Shown here: piece by piece, positions 8,332-16,592 of the stretch
How the letters are laid out: each line of letters opens with the position of its first letter
How positions within the stretch are numbered: the first letter of the stretch is position 1
Assembly: GCF_031882575.1 (NCBI RefSeq)
Contig: NZ_CP134772.1
Span: 452,001 to 516,000 of the forward strand
Length of the DNA stretch: 64,000 nucleotides
Reading direction: 5' to 3'
From: Pseudomonas sp. VD-NE ins
GTDB taxonomy: Bacteria > Pseudomonadota > Gammaproteobacteria > Pseudomonadales > Pseudomonadaceae
Notes under the pieces: model-generated
What the model was told of the DNA's origin: nothing
Seen by the model: only the letters and a program-made list of their open reading frames with translations
Database searches by the model: none
Position numbers and translations under genes: made by a program

Positions 8332-9524
8332 GGGGCGTCTCCGATAATCAGGCTGACGTTGTTGCCGCCAAAGGCAAACGAGTTGCTCATCAGGTAGCGG
8401 GGTGCAATGGACGTCAGGCGTTCGCTCGCGGTCACCCACTTCAGCGGCGGCAGCGCGGGATCGGCCTGCGCATCCCAGACGTGCGGCGGCAAGGCGTGAG
8501 CGGGGTTGTCGGCGCTCAGGCTCAGCCAGCAGAACGCCGCTTCCAGTGCGCCGGCTGCACCGAGGGTGTGGCCGGTCATCGGTTTGCTCGATGAGCAGGC
8601 GACGCCCTCGGGAAACAGTTCGGCGACCGCCAGACTTTCCATGGCGTCGTTGTGCTGGGTGGCGGTGCCGTGCAGGTTCAGGTAGTTGATCTGCGCTGCT
8701 TGCAGATGTGCGCGGCTCAAGGCTTTCTGCATCGCTTGCAGAGCGCCGCGCCCCGTCGGTTCAGGGGCGGAAATGTGATGGGCGTCGGAACTGGCGCCGG
8801 CGCCGAGCAGGGCAATGGCCGGGCCTTCGCCTTGTTGTTTGCTCATCACGAACAGCACCGCTGCTTCGCCGATGTTGATACCGCTGCGGTTGGCCGAGAA
8901 CGGATTGCAGCGCTCGTCGGATATCGCTTCGAGTGACGAGAAACCGTTGAGGGTCAACTTGCACAGGCTGTCGACGCCGCCACACAGCACCGCGTCGCAC
9001 AGACCCAGATCGAGCAAGCGCTGAGCGCTCATCAGCGCCCGGGCGCTGGAGGTGCACGCCGTGGAAATCACATAGGCCGGGCCGCTCAGTTGCAGCCAGT
9101 CGGCGAGGAAATTCGCCGGCGCGCCGAGTTCCTGTTGACGGTAATCGTATTCCGCCGGGAACTGCTGCTCGCGGATGTAGTGCGCCAGACCACGGCTGGC
9201 CTCGTCGATGCCCGAAGTGCTGGTGCCGAGGACCACGCCGATGCGCTCACGGCCGAAGGTCTGGATCGCTTGATCGATGTCATCGCGAATCTGCAACGCC
9301 GCCTCCAGCAGCAGCTGATTGTTGCGGCTGCGCTGATCAGCCAGTTCTGCGGGGATCGGCGCCAGTTCGCCGTGGACGGCGGCCACCGGCAGCTCACGTT
9401 CCGCCACCCAGCCGGACTCGCGACGCATGCCCGAGCAGTCACCGGCGAAGAGGTTGCGCGCGACGGTTTGTTTGTCGCGGCCCAGTGCGCAGATCACGCC
9501 GAGGGCATTCAGGTAAGCGGTCAT
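8328..9524 (-). CDS. Beta-ketoacyl-ACP synthase (second aryl polyene condensing enzyme)
   Basis: 398 residues, thiolase fold. Active-site Cys157 in STACTSSARA, His residues in LHGTATQHND and MTGHTLGAAGA. This is the second complete condensing enzyme of the operon; characterised clusters use two, one for elongation with its chain-length partner and one that is accessory (ApeO and ApeR types). Overlaps the lipoprotein gene downstream of it in map order (9521) by 4 bases, and the dehydratase by 4. Sequence divergence from the synthase at 5920 suggests different chain-length or substrate preference. Confidence 0.92.
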   Translation of the reverse strand: MTAYLNALGVICALGRDKQTVARNLFAGDCSGMRRESGWVAERELPVAAVHGELAPIPAELADQRSRNNQLLLEAALQIRDDIDQAIQTFGRERIGVVLGTSTSGIDEASRGLAHYIREQQFPAEYDYRQQELGAPANFLADWLQLSGPAYVISTACTSSARALMSAQRLLDLGLCDAVLCGGVDSLCKLTLNGFSSLEAISDERCNPFSANRSGINIGEAAVLFVMSKQQGEGPAIALLGAGASSDAHHISAPEPTGRGALQAMQKALSRAHLQAAQINYLNLHGTATQHNDAMESLAVAELFPEGVACSSSKPMTGHTLGAAGALEAAFCWLSLSADNPAHALPPHVWDAQADPALPPLKWVTASERLTSIAPRYLMSNSFAFGGNNVSLIIGDAP

Positions 9525-10000
9525 GGCGTCGGTTCACCCAACGGAGAAACGCGATAGCGCGGGCCTTGAGGCAGGTTCAATTCGAAGCTCAACGGTTGTG
9601 AATAACGGATATCCCAGCGCGCCGGCAGAGAACGTTGCCCGGCCTGTACCTGCGCAGTGGGGTAATTGCGCAGCAGCTCGCCGGACGGGGTCAGGGCGAA
9701 CAGCAGCGCGGCAAACAACTCCCGGGCTTCCGGGTTCGGCGGCAGCAGACCATCGGCCTGCCAGCGACCGTCAATCAGTTGCTGACGGGCCTGAGGAATA
9801 CCCAATGGATCCATCATCGACCAGCGAATGCCGGGGCCTTCGCGCTGGATCACCAGCAGCCAGTCCTGGCGTTGTTCGGCTTGTTGGCGTTCGATGTGCA
9901 GTTGCAACGGGAGAGGCAAAGTCGGGTTGCCCGCAGGCAGCGGGGCCTGGCTCGCGCAGGCACTCAGGAGGACAAATACCACCAACATTAGCCACGCCAC
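9521..10000 (-). CDS. DUF3261 lipoprotein (aryl polyene export/assembly)
   Basis: Starts near FVAWLMLVVFVLLSACAS, a lipoprotein signal with lipobox LSAC; mature part about 140 residues of DUF3261 type, found in aryl polyene clusters and probably outer-membrane attached, working with LolA- and MMPL-like partners in moving the pigment lipid. The reading frame is open up to an ATG at 10129 that overlaps the upstream methyltransferase stop (TGATG), but the added 43 residues are encoded by a REP repeat (10007-10097) and would spoil the signal peptide. I therefore prefer the GTG at 10000 or the ATG at 9988. AAGG lies just upstream. Confidence 0.78.
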   Translation of the reverse strand: MAWLMLVVFVLLSACASQAPLPAGNPTLPLPLQLHIERQQAEQRQDWLLVIQREGPGIRWSMMDPLGIPQARQQLIDGRWQADGLLPPNPEARELFAALLFALTPSGELLRNYPTAQVQAGQRSLPARWDIRYSQPLSFELNLPQGPRYRVSPLGEPTP

Positions 10001-10006
10001 AAACCT

Positions 10007-10097
10007 TGTGGGAGCTGGCTTGCCAGCGATGGCGTCGGCACATCGAGCATTTTTGTTGACTGACACACCGCTATCGCTGGCAAGCCAGCTCCCACAG
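10007..10097. repeat. REP-type inverted repeat (family A) inside the aryl polyene operon
   Basis: TGTGGGAGCTGGCTTGCCAG arm and its reverse complement ending at 10097. It is the only full-size repeat within the operon and lies between the methyltransferase stop and the probable start of the DUF3261 gene, where all neighbouring genes overlap. It is open in the reading frame of the downstream gene. Confidence 0.9.
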
Positions 10098-10128
10098 GGT
10101 TTCGGGTGTGCAGGTCGATAGCTGTGCA

Positions 10129-10854
10129 TCAGAAAGTACCTTGCAGCGGCTTGCGCGCTACCACGTTGACCAGCGTTTCCTCACGCTGCCCGAAGGGTTT
10201 CGGCTTGCGCACCCCAAACCGCTCCAGCAACCCAAAATCCTTCGACCGGCTCCACCACAGATACGGGTACGAAACGTTGCGTTCGGCAAACTCAAACCCC
10301 TGCCCGCGAATCATTTCCAGATACTGCGCCGCACTCTTCTGCACGTGCATCGGATGGCGGAACAACCAGCGAATCACCCACGTATCAATGTATGCCTCGG
10401 TGGACTCGGCGAACAGCAGATAGCCGCCCGGTTTCAGCACCCGATAAAACTCGGCGAGGGCCTTTTCCTGCTCGACCAGATGATGAAAAGTCTGATGGCA
10501 GAACAGCAGATCGACACTGGCGTCCGGCACATTGAGCGTCGCGCAATCGCTACCGATCAATTCCACGTCCAGATCCAGCCGCGCCGCTTCTTCGCAACTC
10601 AATTCAAGGCTGTGCGGATCGGCATCAACGCCGATCAAACGCTGTGGCGCAAAGGTCTGGCGCAGATGACCGAATGACTTGCCTTGACCGCAACCGGCGT
10701 CCAGCAACACCGGGTTTTCCGGCAGCGTTTCACTGAACAAGCCGCGTAAATCATTGATCGCCACGCGCAACACGTGGTGCTGCCAGGTGTGGCTGCGCAG
10801 GAACCAGAAACCGAAACGGGTTTCCTCGACGTAGCTGTCGCTCAAGTAATTCAT
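10129..10854 (-). CDS. Class I SAM-dependent methyltransferase
   Basis: 241 residues with SAM-binding motif I LLDAGCGQGKSFG near residue 65, acidic GVDADP after it, and a methyltransferase-11-type core ending VLKPGGYLLFAES. In aryl polyene pathways a methyltransferase (ApeB type) modifies the aromatic head group, so this is the likely role. The ATG at 10854 overlaps the stop of the flavoprotein upstream by 4 bases. The substrate is inferred from context. Confidence 0.87.
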   Translation of the reverse strand: MNYLSDSYVEETRFGFWFLRSHTWQHHVLRVAINDLRGLFSETLPENPVLLDAGCGQGKSFGHLRQTFAPQRLIGVDADPHSLELSCEEAARLDLDVELIGSDCATLNVPDASVDLLFCHQTFHHLVEQEKALAEFYRVLKPGGYLLFAESTEAYIDTWVIRWLFRHPMHVQKSAAQYLEMIRGQGFEFAERNVSYPYLWWSRSKDFGLLERFGVRKPKPFGQREETLVNVVARKPLQGTF

Positions 10855-12098
10855 GTGGCGTCCTTTGCACAGAGTTCGGAAATCATCTTCAAGCGGCGGC
10901 GCGCTTCGCTGACGAACGGGTTGCGTTCGTCCCAGGCGTAACCGGCGAGGATCGAGCAGATCATCCGGCGAATTTCCGCCTGGCTGTCTTCATAAAAAAT
11001 CACGTCCTGGAAGGTGCCGGCGTACCAGCCCTCGACGTAGCAGCGAAAGGTGTCGACGCCGCGCTTGAGCGGTTCGGCGAACTCGCTTTGCCAGTCGACG
11101 GTTTCGCCCTGCAACTGACGGTGCAAAACCGCTGCCGCCATGCTCGCCGAACGCATGGCGATGGTCACACCGGAGGAGAACACCGGGTCAAGAAATTCTG
11201 CCGCGTTGCCGAGCAAGGCAAAGCCTGGCCCGTGCAGGCTTTTCACATTGGCCGCGTAACCGCCGAGCGTGCGCGCCGGGATGTCCCACACAGCATTGTC
11301 GAGTACGCCGGCAAGGCTCGGGGTTTCGGCGATGAAACCGCGCAGGCAGGCATCCAGATCGCTGTCGCGGCCGTTGAAATGCTCTTGCGCTGCGACCACA
11401 CCCACCGAGCAGCGTCCGTTGCTGAACGGGATCGTCCAGAACCAGATATCGCGGTGTTCCGGATGGGTGGTGACGAGAATTTTTTCGCGGTCGAACGCCG
11501 GGTTGTCGATGTGATCTTCGACGTGGGTGAACACTGCCTGACGCACCGGGAAATTCGACGGTGCTTCCAGGTCCAGCAAGCGTGACAGCACACGACCGTA
11601 GCCGCTGGCATCCAGCACAAAATCGGCTTCGACGCGGTATTCGCTGCCGTCCTCGCGGCGCACGTCGAGGTGCGGTTTCGCTCGGCTGAAGTCGACGCTG
11701 ACGATGGCATCGCCGTAGCGGATTTCCGCGCCTTGCAGCGCTGCTTGATCGGCCAGCAGTTTGTCGAAGTCGGCGCGTTGCACCTGAAACGTGCTCGGCT
11801 TGCCATCGGTGAAGGTGTCGCTGAAATCGAAGGCGCTGTAGCGCTCGCCCCAAGCGAAGGCGGCGCCGGTCTTGCGCTGGAATCCGGCGGCGTTGACGGC
11901 ATCGAGCATGCCGGCCTCTTCGACGAAATCCAGGCAATGGCTGAGCAGGCTTTCGCCGATGGAAAAGCGTGGAAAGTGCTGGCGCTCGAGCACCAGCACA
12001 TCGTGGCCCTTGCGCTTGAGCAGCGCTGCGGCGATGGCGCCTGAAGGGCCGGCGCCGATGATCACGACCTGACGGGATTCCATTTCAACGATTGGCAC
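10851..12098 (-). CDS. FAD-dependent halogenase-like oxidoreductase
   Basis: 415 residues of the tryptophan-halogenase/geranylgeranyl-reductase-like flavoprotein class. The FAD-binding GAGPSG is at 15-20, and GESLL follows at 48-52. Two hallmarks of flavin-dependent halogenases are present: a Lys (K76) in the F-x-R-K-x-G-A context, and W-F-W-T-I-P at 219-224, which matches the W-x-W-x-I-P signature. Later Gly-rich GNAAEFLDPVFSSG binds the flavin. In the pigment operon it might halogenate or hydroxylate the aromatic head. The GTG at 12098 has GGAG 5 bases upstream; an ATG at 12083 is an alternative. Confidence 0.82.
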   Translation of the reverse strand: MPIVEMESRQVVIIGAGPSGAIAAALLKRKGHDVLVLERQHFPRFSIGESLLSHCLDFVEEAGMLDAVNAAGFQRKTGAAFAWGERYSAFDFSDTFTDGKPSTFQVQRADFDKLLADQAALQGAEIRYGDAIVSVDFSRAKPHLDVRREDGSEYRVEADFVLDASGYGRVLSRLLDLEAPSNFPVRQAVFTHVEDHIDNPAFDREKILVTTHPEHRDIWFWTIPFSNGRCSVGVVAAQEHFNGRDSDLDACLRGFIAETPSLAGVLDNAVWDIPARTLGGYAANVKSLHGPGFALLGNAAEFLDPVFSSGVTIAMRSASMAAAVLHRQLQGETVDWQSEFAEPLKRGVDTFRCYVEGWYAGTFQDVIFYEDSQAEIRRMICSILAGYAWDERNPFVSEARRRLKMISELCAKDAT

Positions 12099-13245
12099 GT
12101 GAACTCCGGGGCAGAGGATGTTGCAGATTCAAAGGCGCGCGATGCAGGCCGATCAGGGCCGGTAGCAGCGTCGCGATCAGGCCCATCAGCATCAGCGCGA
12201 AGTACAGCGCCGGGGTGATGAGCTGTTGTTGCAAGAGCAAATTGAGAAAGACGATTTCGCTCAGGCCACGAATGTTCAGCAGCACACTTTCGCGCCAGCG
12301 GCTGGCGCCTTCGAACGAGGCGCCGGCCCAGCCGAGGCCGAGCCAGTTGCCGAGCAGTTTACTGGCAATCGGCAACAGCAGCAGCGCCGCCCATTGCAGC
12401 GGACCAAGGCTGGAAAGGGCGCTGTGCACGTCGATCTGGACGATGCCGAACGTCAGAATCAGCGGAATCGCCAGCCACGTTTGCAAACGGCTCATCCAGC
12501 GCGCCGGCAACGGTAGCACCAGCGGCACTTTCAGCGCGGCCATGCACAGCAGGTAGCCGATGCCGAAGATCAACGCGTTGAGTTTGTAATGCTCAGCCAT
12601 CACCAGCAGTGCAAAGAAACCGAGGCTGTAGGTCAGCGGCCGACGCACACGCAACAGATTTAATAGCAGCGGCACACAGGCGAGACCCAGCGGCAGCAAC
12701 AGACTGCTCAGATGCAGACTGCCCTGGGCGAGGCCGAACAGTGTCCAGCAGGTCAGATCGATGAGGATCGCGGTCTGCACCAACCGGCGCGTGGCGGCGG
12801 GCGGATAATCGATGTGGCGCAGGTAAAGGTACAGCACCGGGATCGCGGTAATCGCGAACACCAGACCCACGGCCAGCGAGTTGAGCCACGGTTGCGCCGG
12901 CAGTAGCCAATACGCCGCGGCAAGGCCACAGGCGAACGGCACGACAAAACTCGGCACGGCGATTTTCACACTTTGGCGATCGAGTTTCAGATCGATCACG
13001 TCACTGAGAATGTGCCCGAGCAGCAAGGCAAAGCTCAGGCTGTAGAGGTTTTTCAGCCAGTCTGGCGCGATCAGTTCGGCGCCACTGAGCTGCCAGCCCG
13101 GTTCGATCCAGAAGTACATCAGCAGCGGCAAGCCGAAGCTCGCCAGCAGCAACTGGCTGACAATCGGGATCAGGCCGAAATGGCGGCCAATACGAGTGGC
13201 CACGGCGAACAGCGCCATGGCCAGCACCCAGAAACCGAGGACCAT
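12085..13245 (-). CDS. Cation/proton antiporter-like membrane protein embedded in the operon
   Basis: 386 residues with about 11-12 hydrophobic segments; the pattern (long helices, ALLLGHILSDVIDL, AITAIPVLYLYL, LNIRGLSEIVFLNLLL near the C-terminus) resembles the CPA2/Kef sodium-or-potassium:proton antiporters, without a cytoplasmic RCK domain. The ATG at 13245 overlaps the TGA of the MMPL gene (TGATG), and its end overlaps the flavoprotein start, so it is an integral part of the operon. An ion-exchange role in pigment export, or energising the MMPL pump, is speculative. The longer open frame upstream is coding sequence of the MMPL gene in another frame. Confidence 0.78.
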   Translation of the reverse strand: MVLGFWVLAMALFAVATRIGRHFGLIPIVSQLLLASFGLPLLMYFWIEPGWQLSGAELIAPDWLKNLYSLSFALLLGHILSDVIDLKLDRQSVKIAVPSFVVPFACGLAAAYWLLPAQPWLNSLAVGLVFAITAIPVLYLYLRHIDYPPAATRRLVQTAILIDLTCWTLFGLAQGSLHLSSLLLPLGLACVPLLLNLLRVRRPLTYSLGFFALLVMAEHYKLNALIFGIGYLLCMAALKVPLVLPLPARWMSRLQTWLAIPLILTFGIVQIDVHSALSSLGPLQWAALLLLPIASKLLGNWLGLGWAGASFEGASRWRESVLLNIRGLSEIVFLNLLLQQQLITPALYFALMLMGLIATLLPALIGLHRAPLNLQHPLPRSSRANR

Positions 13246-15584
13246 CACGTTGCTGGCTCCGCGACTGTCGCGGCGTGTTCGTGACGTCCGGCCCACGGTG
13301 CGAGCATGAAGCTGAAGGCCAGACCGAGGCTCACCGACAGGCCGAAATTGCTCACCGCCGGTGTGCTGGAAACCGCCAGCAAACCAAACGACAGCCACGT
13401 CGTCACAGCGGCGAGCAAGGTGCCAAGCAGGCTCACCGCCGCACCACCGACTTGTTCACGCATGAGAATCGCGTAGTCGACGCTGATCGCCGTGACCAGC
13501 AGCAGGCCGAACAGGCTGAACAGGGTCAGTGGCTGACCGAGCCAGCCAAGGCTGGCCAGACTGCACAGCGCCGCGAGCAGCGGCAGGGCAACAATGCGCA
13601 GCGCGCCGCCGAGACCAAATGGCAGCATCAACACCAGCACGATCAACACACAGGAGGCGAGTTTCAGTTCAGCAGCGCTGATTTGCGTGGCGGCAAAAAC
13701 TTCATTCAATTCCCCGAGGCGATCGACCAACACCACCCCTGGCAAATCGAGCGCCTGTACCCGCAGCAGCGCCGGGTTATTCAATCCTTGCAGACTGGTC
13801 ATTGCCGCCACGCCGTCTTCGCTCGGACCGAGCCAGAGCGTGCGATAAGGCTCGCCGAGCGGGCCGGCCAATGCCGCGTCGATGTCTTCGGCGGGCACAG
13901 TCTGCAATTGCTGTAGTTCGCTTTGCAGCGCGGCGAGCGGCACGCCGAGGTCGAGCAGTGGCTGCCAATATTGCGGCAGTTTGTTCAGTGCCTGGCGTAC
14001 CTGTTCTTGCTGGTTCGGCGGGCTGACCAGTTGATCGAGGGCGAGATAGCCTTGCAGCTTGTCGAGGTTGACCAGTTGCTCCAGACGCTCGCTCAGCGCG
14101 GCCTGCCGCTCGAGCAATTGCTGCTGATTGTTGGCGCGCACGAGGAAAAACTGGCTGGTCGGCTGATAGCCGGTGATGCGCGCGATGGTCTGCGCTTCGT
14201 CGGTCAGATGTTGCGGTGCGCCGACCCATTGGCGGATGTCATTCTTGCTTTGCAGCTGCACCAGACCACCCACACAGAAGGCGATCAGCAGCGCCAGCAA
14301 CACCGGCGTACGCACGCGTTCGAGGAGTTTTTCGCGCAGGTTGACCATGCGCTCGGCCAGATGCAGCGGCCATTGCGCGGGACGCAGTTCGACGTTTTTC
14401 AACAGCGCCGGCAACAGGCATACCGCCGACAAATACGCGCCGAGCAGGCCGGCGGCAGAGAACACGGCGATTTGCGTCAGCGCCGGGAACGGCGTCCACG
14501 CCAGTGCCAGATAACCGATGGCGCTGGTGATCAGACTCAGGGTCAGACCAGAAAGCGTCAAACGCAACGCCGGCCAACTGCGCCAAGGCTTCAGGCTCCA
14601 GCTCTTCGATAGATAATGCAGCGGATAATCCACCGCCACGCCGATCAGACTGGAACCGAGCACCAGCGTCATCACATGCATATGGCCGAACAGCGCCACA
14701 CACGCCACCGCGCCGAACAGCATGCCGACCAGCACCGGCACGAACGCCAGCAACACGCGCCAGCGACGAAAAGCGAGCAACAGCAGCAGCAGAATGCCGA
14801 CCGTGGCACCGCCACCGACCCAGGTCATTTCGCGAGTCGCTTGCTGCTGACCGTTGGCCGCATACAACAGGCCACTGGCGGCCAGCAGTTGCACGTCTGA
14901 TTTCGCGGCCTGCTCGCGGCTGTGTTGCAGCAGCGCGGCGACTTGCAGCGGCAGGTTCATATCGAAGGCATTGCCGGTGGTGCGTGCGCGCAGCAGCACC
15001 CAGCTCTTGCCGTCGGCATCGGCAATCAACGCGCCGCTGCCGATGTCCAGTTGTACCGAACCGTGCTGCGGCTGGCTGTTCTGGATGCGCCCGGTCAGGC
15101 CGAGCCAGTCGTCCTGACTCGGCACCAGACTGAAACCGCTGAACGGGTCGAACAACGCCTGCACCCGTTGCTGAATGAACACGTCGGGGTGTTCGATCAG
15201 CAATTGTCGGTCGTCCGCCGAGAGCATCGCCAATCGCCCTTGCAACAGTTGTGTGCGCAGCGCTGGCAGGTCTGCTTGCAGATTCCACTGCACCTTTTCG
15301 AACAGGCCGCTGGCTTGCCATTGCTCGCCCAGCGTCTGCGCCATGGCCACGGCTTGCTGGCGATCGGCGTGGCCGACCAGCACCAGCATTTCGCGGTTGA
15401 GCGGCTCCTGCATGCGTTGCTCGGCGCGCTGTTCAAGGGCGTCCGGGTGAGTGCCGGGCACCAGCTCCATCAGGTTCGCCGACAGGGGCGCACCGTCGCG
15501 CCATTGCCAACCGGCCAACGCGACGACCGCCAGCAGCAGGATCAGGAAAAACCAGGGCAGCCTGCGTTCACTCGGCAAAGTCAT
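13245..15584 (-). CDS. MMPL/RND-family exporter (aryl polyene transport)
   Basis: 779 residues with two RND-like halves: one N-terminal membrane helix, a large periplasmic loop, five or six helices (about 245-400), a second loop and a final helix group (about 640-770). It resembles the MMPL exporters of aryl polyene and xanthomonadin clusters (ApeM-type), which probably extract the pigment lipid from the inner membrane for delivery by LolA-like and lipoprotein partners. It overlaps the LolA-like gene by 17 bases. No gene symbol is assigned because the nomenclature was recalled, not verified. Confidence 0.88.
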   Translation of the reverse strand: MTLPSERRLPWFFLILLLAVVALAGWQWRDGAPLSANLMELVPGTHPDALEQRAEQRMQEPLNREMLVLVGHADRQQAVAMAQTLGEQWQASGLFEKVQWNLQADLPALRTQLLQGRLAMLSADDRQLLIEHPDVFIQQRVQALFDPFSGFSLVPSQDDWLGLTGRIQNSQPQHGSVQLDIGSGALIADADGKSWVLLRARTTGNAFDMNLPLQVAALLQHSREQAAKSDVQLLAASGLLYAANGQQQATREMTWVGGGATVGILLLLLLAFRRWRVLLAFVPVLVGMLFGAVACVALFGHMHVMTLVLGSSLIGVAVDYPLHYLSKSWSLKPWRSWPALRLTLSGLTLSLITSAIGYLALAWTPFPALTQIAVFSAAGLLGAYLSAVCLLPALLKNVELRPAQWPLHLAERMVNLREKLLERVRTPVLLALLIAFCVGGLVQLQSKNDIRQWVGAPQHLTDEAQTIARITGYQPTSQFFLVRANNQQQLLERQAALSERLEQLVNLDKLQGYLALDQLVSPPNQQEQVRQALNKLPQYWQPLLDLGVPLAALQSELQQLQTVPAEDIDAALAGPLGEPYRTLWLGPSEDGVAAMTSLQGLNNPALLRVQALDLPGVVLVDRLGELNEVFAATQISAAELKLASCVLIVLVLMLPFGLGGALRIVALPLLAALCSLASLGWLGQPLTLFSLFGLLLVTAISVDYAILMREQVGGAAVSLLGTLLAAVTTWLSFGLLAVSSTPAVSNFGLSVSLGLAFSFMLAPWAGRHEHAATVAEPAT

Positions 15585-16170
15585 GTTGCTCCGCGTCGCT
15601 CAACGGTTGGCCAGCGGTGCTGTCCTGCATGCGCAGCACGGTGCTGTCGCCCTGGGTTTCCAGCAGTTCGATGGTTTGCACCAACGTGCCGCCGTCGATA
15701 TTGATCTGGTTGAACACTTGCTTGAGCAGCAGGGAACGCGGGGTCAGGGTGAGTTTCCACTGCTGTGCGTCGCCGCTCAGCGCCAGTTCGAAATCCCGTT
15801 GCAGGCCACTGCTGTCACCTTGCAACACGGCGAGGAACAAACGGTTTTGCTCGGCGCCGGCGCTCTTGTTCGGCAACAACTGCCAGCCATTGCTGTCACG
15901 CCGGGCGATGCCCTTGGCGGTGATACGGTAATCCTGCTGCAGCGGCGTTTTCAGCAACCAGAGCAGGCCGTGGTTTTTGGCGAGGACGAAACTGCCCTTG
16001 CTGATCAGCGGCTGGGGCAGGGCGCGCAGGTGTTTTTCCTGTGTGAAATGGCCGTGGATCACGTCCGGTTTCGCCAGTTGCGCGCTCAGTTGTTGCAGGT
16101 CGAAGGCATTGGCCAGCGCTGACATCGTCAGCAGCACCAATACGCTCAGGCTTTTAACCAAAACATTCAT
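15568..16170 (-). CDS. LolA-like periplasmic carrier protein
   Basis: 200 residues with an N-terminal signal peptide (MNVLVKSLSVLVLLTMSALANA, cleavage after ANA) and the LolA/LolB-fold pattern: HGHFTQEKHLRALPQPLISKGSF, then repeated beta strands. It is expected to carry lipidic pigment across the periplasm, as the ApeL-type proteins in related clusters. It overlaps both neighbours: 17 bases with the MMPL gene and 4 with the thioesterase. This is a cluster-specific paralogue, not the housekeeping LolA. Confidence 0.88.
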   Translation of the reverse strand: MNVLVKSLSVLVLLTMSALANAFDLQQLSAQLAKPDVIHGHFTQEKHLRALPQPLISKGSFVLAKNHGLLWLLKTPLQQDYRITAKGIARRDSNGWQLLPNKSAGAEQNRLFLAVLQGDSSGLQRDFELALSGDAQQWKLTLTPRSLLLKQVFNQINIDGGTLVQTIELLETQGDSTVLRMQDSTAGQPLSDAEQHDFAE

Positions 16171-16592
16171 CGCAGCATCCTTTCCACGGCATCGGTGAAG
16201 ACTTTCGGCGAAGCCAGTTGCATCTCGCGGCTGCTGACTTCAACGGCGACCTGCACCGAGCTGGCGCGGGTCAGGCGCTCGCCGCTGTGCAGGTCGGTGA
16301 TCAGGTAATTGATCTTCAGACGGTTTTCCCATTCGACCAGACTGGCGCGCACATTCAGGCGCTGACCGAACACCGCGCCGCGCACATAGCGCAGTTGCAG
16401 GTCGATGACCGGCCAGGCGAACCCGGACTCGACCATGTGCGTGTAGTTGTGGCCGATCTTGTCGAGCAGCGCGCAACGCGCCACTTCGAGGTATTTGACG
16501 TAATGGCCGTGCCAGACGACGTGCATGGTGTCGATGTCGAAAAACGGCACAAGGATTTCCGTGTCGGCGTGAAGCACTCCGGCGCTACGCAT
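16167..16592 (-). CDS. 4-hydroxybenzoyl-CoA thioesterase-like hotdog protein
   Basis: 141 residues. The DIDTMHVVWHGHYVKYLE motif near residues 19-36 is the 4HBT family active-site stretch, with the Asp and the V-W-H-x-x-Y pattern conserved. In aryl polyene clusters a thioesterase of this type (ApeK-like) could release or edit acyl intermediates. The ATG at 16592 overlaps the ammonia-lyase stop by 8 bases. The longer open frame begins inside the neighbouring gene and is not used. Confidence 0.87.
   Translation of the reverse strand: MRSAGVLHADTEILVPFFDIDTMHVVWHGHYVKYLEVARCALLDKIGHNYTHMVESGFAWPVIDLQLRYVRGAVFGQRLNVRASLVEWENRLKINYLITDLHSGERLTRASSVQVAVEVSSREMQLASPKVFTDAVERMLR

Noticed and set aside
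10001..10129. Extended N-terminus for the DUF3261 lipoprotein
   Set aside because: These codons are a REP repeat, and would put over 40 residues before the lipoprotein signal.
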